Shown: positions 12,735 through 14,723 of the stretch, in pieces | How positions within the stretch are numbered: the stretch's first letter is position 1 | Layout of the letters: every line of letters starts with the position of its first letter | Source of the DNA: an uncultured Bacteroidota bacterium | Lineage (GTDB): Bacteria > Bacteroidota > Bacteroidia > Bacteroidales > P3 | Assembly (NCBI GenBank): GCA_900545215.1 | Contig: UQXW01000053.1 | Span: forward strand, 1-14,723 | DNA: 14,723 nt | Reading direction: 5' to 3' | The notes under the pieces: generated by a model | The model's database searches: none | Told to the model about the DNA's origin: nothing | The model's input: only the letters and a program-made list of their open reading frames with translations | Made by a program: the position numbers and the translations under genes

Positions 12735-14723
12735 ATGATAGGACGAAAGAGAATTGGATTACCTGCGTTGGTGACAGGTTTGTTTTTTTTGCTTTTTGCA
12801 GCTAATGCAACGGCACAAACAAGAACCGTAAAGGGCAGTCTTGGAGGTTTGGTGGCAGACGGACAAAGCGGAGAGAAGATGCAATATGTTAATGTCGCCG
12901 TTTTGTCGCCGAAAGACAGCAGTATGGTGAACGGAGTAATCACAGATGCAGACGGAAAGTTTGAAATAAGGGCATTATCTCTTGGAAAGTATTTGGTGAA
13001 ATTCAGTTTCATTGGGTATAAGGACAGTTTCAAACCGGTGGAAGTGAAAGCGGGAAATACGGATACGGGAACGATTTTGCTGAATGCTTCGAGTGAGATG
13101 TTGGAAGGTGTCGAGGTGGTTGCCGAACGGCAGATGATGGAATACAAATTGGACAAGAGGGTAATCAATGTCGATAAAAATCTTGTATCTGCGGGAGGCT
13201 CGGCAAGCGATGTGCTTGAAAACGTACCGTCTGTGTCGGTCGATGATGACGGAGCGGTGAGTCTGCGAGGCAATTCGAACGTCAAAGTTCTTATAGACGG
13301 CAAGCCCTCCGAGTTGATGGGCAACGACCTTGCGAGCGTATTGGCACAAATTCCTGCTTCGACCATAGAAAACGTGGAAGTGATAACCAACCCTTCCGCA
13401 AAGTACGATCCGGAAGGCATGAGCGGCATAATAAACATCAAACTCAAAGAAAAGGGGAACAAAGGTCTCACCGGAAACATCAGTATGACTGCGGGAAGTG
13501 CATTGGAGAAGTTCATGCCGAAAGCAAACGGTTCCGCATCGGTCAGCTATTCGACAAAGAAATTCGGATTTTCCGCTTCCATAGACGGCAGGTACAATGA
13601 GAGAGGACGTCGTCAGGATAATATGAAACTGCTTTATGGAAACGATTCCGATACACTTGAAGCCTGGATGAGAAGTACCAGAAACGGTATGGAAAAAGGT
13701 TGGAGTGAAGGTGTCAAGTTGGGTTTCGATTGGTACATTAGCCCTAAAAACACATTAACTCTTTCTTACAATGGCAGAGGACACAAGAACCCGCAAGACA
13801 GCAACATAATCCGGAACATAAATCTTATGGACAGCATGAGCGTTCGCAGCCTCGATCAGATAACCGACGGAAACAACAACGGACAATTCCATACCTTTTC
13901 TTTGAATTACCAGAAGAAGTTCGATAATCCCGATCAGGAATTGATGATAGATGCGAATTGGAACATGGGACGCTTCAACAGGGAGAGTACCCAGTATATA
14001 GACTACTTCAATGATGCTTACGATAGGAACGTGTTGTTCGATAAAAAGGACGTAACGGCGGATAAGAACAACAGAGCCGTTGTCAATATAAACTATTCCC
14101 ACCCTTTCACGAAAAATCTCCGTCTCGAAACGGGCTATAACCTCAATTATACCAAACGACATGCCGATTACGATTACTATTGGGACGGTTCTTCGGTAAG
14201 GGATACGGCAACGAGTTATGTTTTCAACTCGACCGAATATATACATGCCTTGTATGCCACTTTGGGTTATACGTATGGAAAATGGAGCGGTCAGATAGGA
14301 TTGCGAGGAGAGGTGGTTACGAATGAGGCAACGAAAGAAATGACAGGCAAAGAGGACATATCTTTCGATAAGAACTACACTTCGCCTTTCCCTACGTTGC
14401 ATTTGTCCTATCAAATCTCGCAAACGCAATCCGCACAGTTTTCTTATTCCCGCAGAATCAACCGTCCGAACATGTTTACGATGATGCCGAACGTCGATTT
14501 GTCGAATCCGGAATATATCCGCTTCGGAAATCCAGATATAGACCCCGAATATACCAATGCAATAGAATTGGGATACTCCAAAATCTTTCCCAAGACGACC
14601 GTCTTTGCCTCTGCATATTACAGGCAGACCAACAACCGTATTTCATGGTTCAATTTCTTGTGGACGGAGGAGAATGCAAGACGCTACGGTTTCGATTGGG
14701 TACTCGACATAGCGGGAGACTCG
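12735..14723 (+). CDS. TonB-dependent receptor / outer membrane beta-barrel family protein (3' end outside window)
   Basis: An uninterrupted frame of 663 codons runs from ATG 12735 to the window edge. Residues 1-27 form a signal peptide ending 'ANATA' before Q28. Residues about 33-118 form a carboxypeptidase-regulatory-like domain typical of Bacteroidetes receptors ('GVITDADGKFEIRALSLGKYLVKFSFIGYK'-type pattern). Residues about 140-240 form the plug: 'ASDVLENVPSVSVDDDGAVSLRG', 'VLIDGKPSEL', 'IENVEVITNPSAKYDPEG' and 'GIINIKLKEK'. From about 245 a large barrel begins, with alternating aromatic strands and the 'SYSRRINRPN' and 'GNPDIDPEY' segments typical of the outer membrane beta-barrel family (PF14905 type). 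Such proteins are mostly uncharacterised; they may import a nutrient or metal, but the ligand cannot be inferred. No susC/susD-like partner is visible in the window. Confidence 0.92.
   Translation, partial: MIGRKRIGLPALVTGLFFLLFAANATAQTRTVKGSLGGLVADGQSGEKMQYVNVAVLSPKDSSMVNGVITDADGKFEIRALSLGKYLVKFSFIGYKDSFKPVEVKAGNTDTGTILLNASSEMLEGVEVVAERQMMEYKLDKRVINVDKNLVSAGGSASDVLENVPSVSVDDDGAVSLRGNSNVKVLIDGKPSELMGNDLASVLAQIPASTIENVEVITNPSAKYDPEGMSGIINIKLKEKGNKGLTGNISMTAGSALEKFMPKANGSASVSYSTKKFGFSASIDGRYNERGRRQDNMKLLYGNDSDTLEAWMRSTRNGMEKGWSEGVKLGFDWYISPKNTLTLSYNGRGHKNPQDSNIIRNINLMDSMSVRSLDQITDGNNNGQFHTFSLNYQKKFDNPDQELMIDANWNMGRFNRESTQYIDYFNDAYDRNVLFDKKDVTADKNNRAVVNINYSHPFTKNLRLETGYNLNYTKRHADYDYYWDGSSVRDTATSYVFNSTEYIHALYATLGYTYGKWSGQIGLRGEVVTNEATKEMTGKEDISFDKNYTSPFPTLHLSYQISQTQSAQFSYSRRINRPNMFTMMPNVDLSNPEYIRFGNPDIDPEYTNAIELGYSKIFPKTTVFASAYYRQTNNRISWFNFLWTEENARRYGFDWVLDIAGDS

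Noticed and set aside
12716..13516. 266-codon minus-strand open frame at the start of the receptor gene
   Set aside because: The plus-strand frame has a signal peptide, regulatory-like domain and plug motifs; the minus frame is a Ser/Pro-rich shadow.

Overview
The window looks like chromosomal DNA of a member of the Bacteroidota, most likely order Bacteroidales. The grounds are TAnnTTTG-type -7 promoter boxes upstream of several genes, an almost complete lack of Shine-Dalgarno sequences, an N-terminally extended TonB-dependent receptor of the Bacteroidetes 'outer membrane beta-barrel family' type, a DUF6913-like protein joined to dapA, and a class I (strict-anaerobe type) hybrid-cluster protein. 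The genus cannot be named from this sequence.

Layout, left to right. (1) 1-2121, plus strand: the tail of a DUF6913-like gene overlaps dapA (lysine/diaminopimelate synthesis), followed 8 nt later by a class II fructose-bisphosphate aldolase gene. A strong hairpin terminator, which reads in both directions, closes the unit. (2) 2181-4696, minus strand: a small outer-membrane beta-barrel protein with its own promoter, and upstream of it hcp (hydroxylamine/NO-detoxifying hybrid-cluster protein) with its own terminator. (3) 4697-7342, an accessory-looking segment: a 444-nt gene-free stretch, an overlapping pair of small minus-strand genes (one YbjN-like, one unrecognised), a 330-nt gene-free stretch with a large imperfect inverted repeat, and a DUF5131 (Gp37/Gp68-like) gene. 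This segment is bracketed by two directly oriented copies of the same hairpin-rich repeat (about 4835-4894 and 7185-7244), which align without gaps over 60 nt. (4) 7343-11052, plus strand: a compact four-gene operon of an RsmI-like tetrapyrrole-methylase-fold methyltransferase, the RarA/MgsA AAA+ ATPase, a DUF2461 protein and a tRNA-dihydrouridine synthase. A good Bacteroidetes promoter precedes it. (5) 11027-12604, minus strand: a secreted protein of unknown function whose 3' end overlaps the dihydrouridine synthase gene tail to tail by 26 nt. (6) 12735-end, plus strand: a TonB-dependent receptor-like protein, cut by the window edge.

Most of the window is housekeeping: amino-acid and sugar metabolism, nitrosative stress, RNA modification and replication-fork maintenance, and the cell envelope. 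The part least explained by known biology is 4697-7342: repeats, structured intergenic DNA, and three genes of unknown or poorly known role. No CRISPR array, tRNA, rRNA, transposase or integrase gene was seen.
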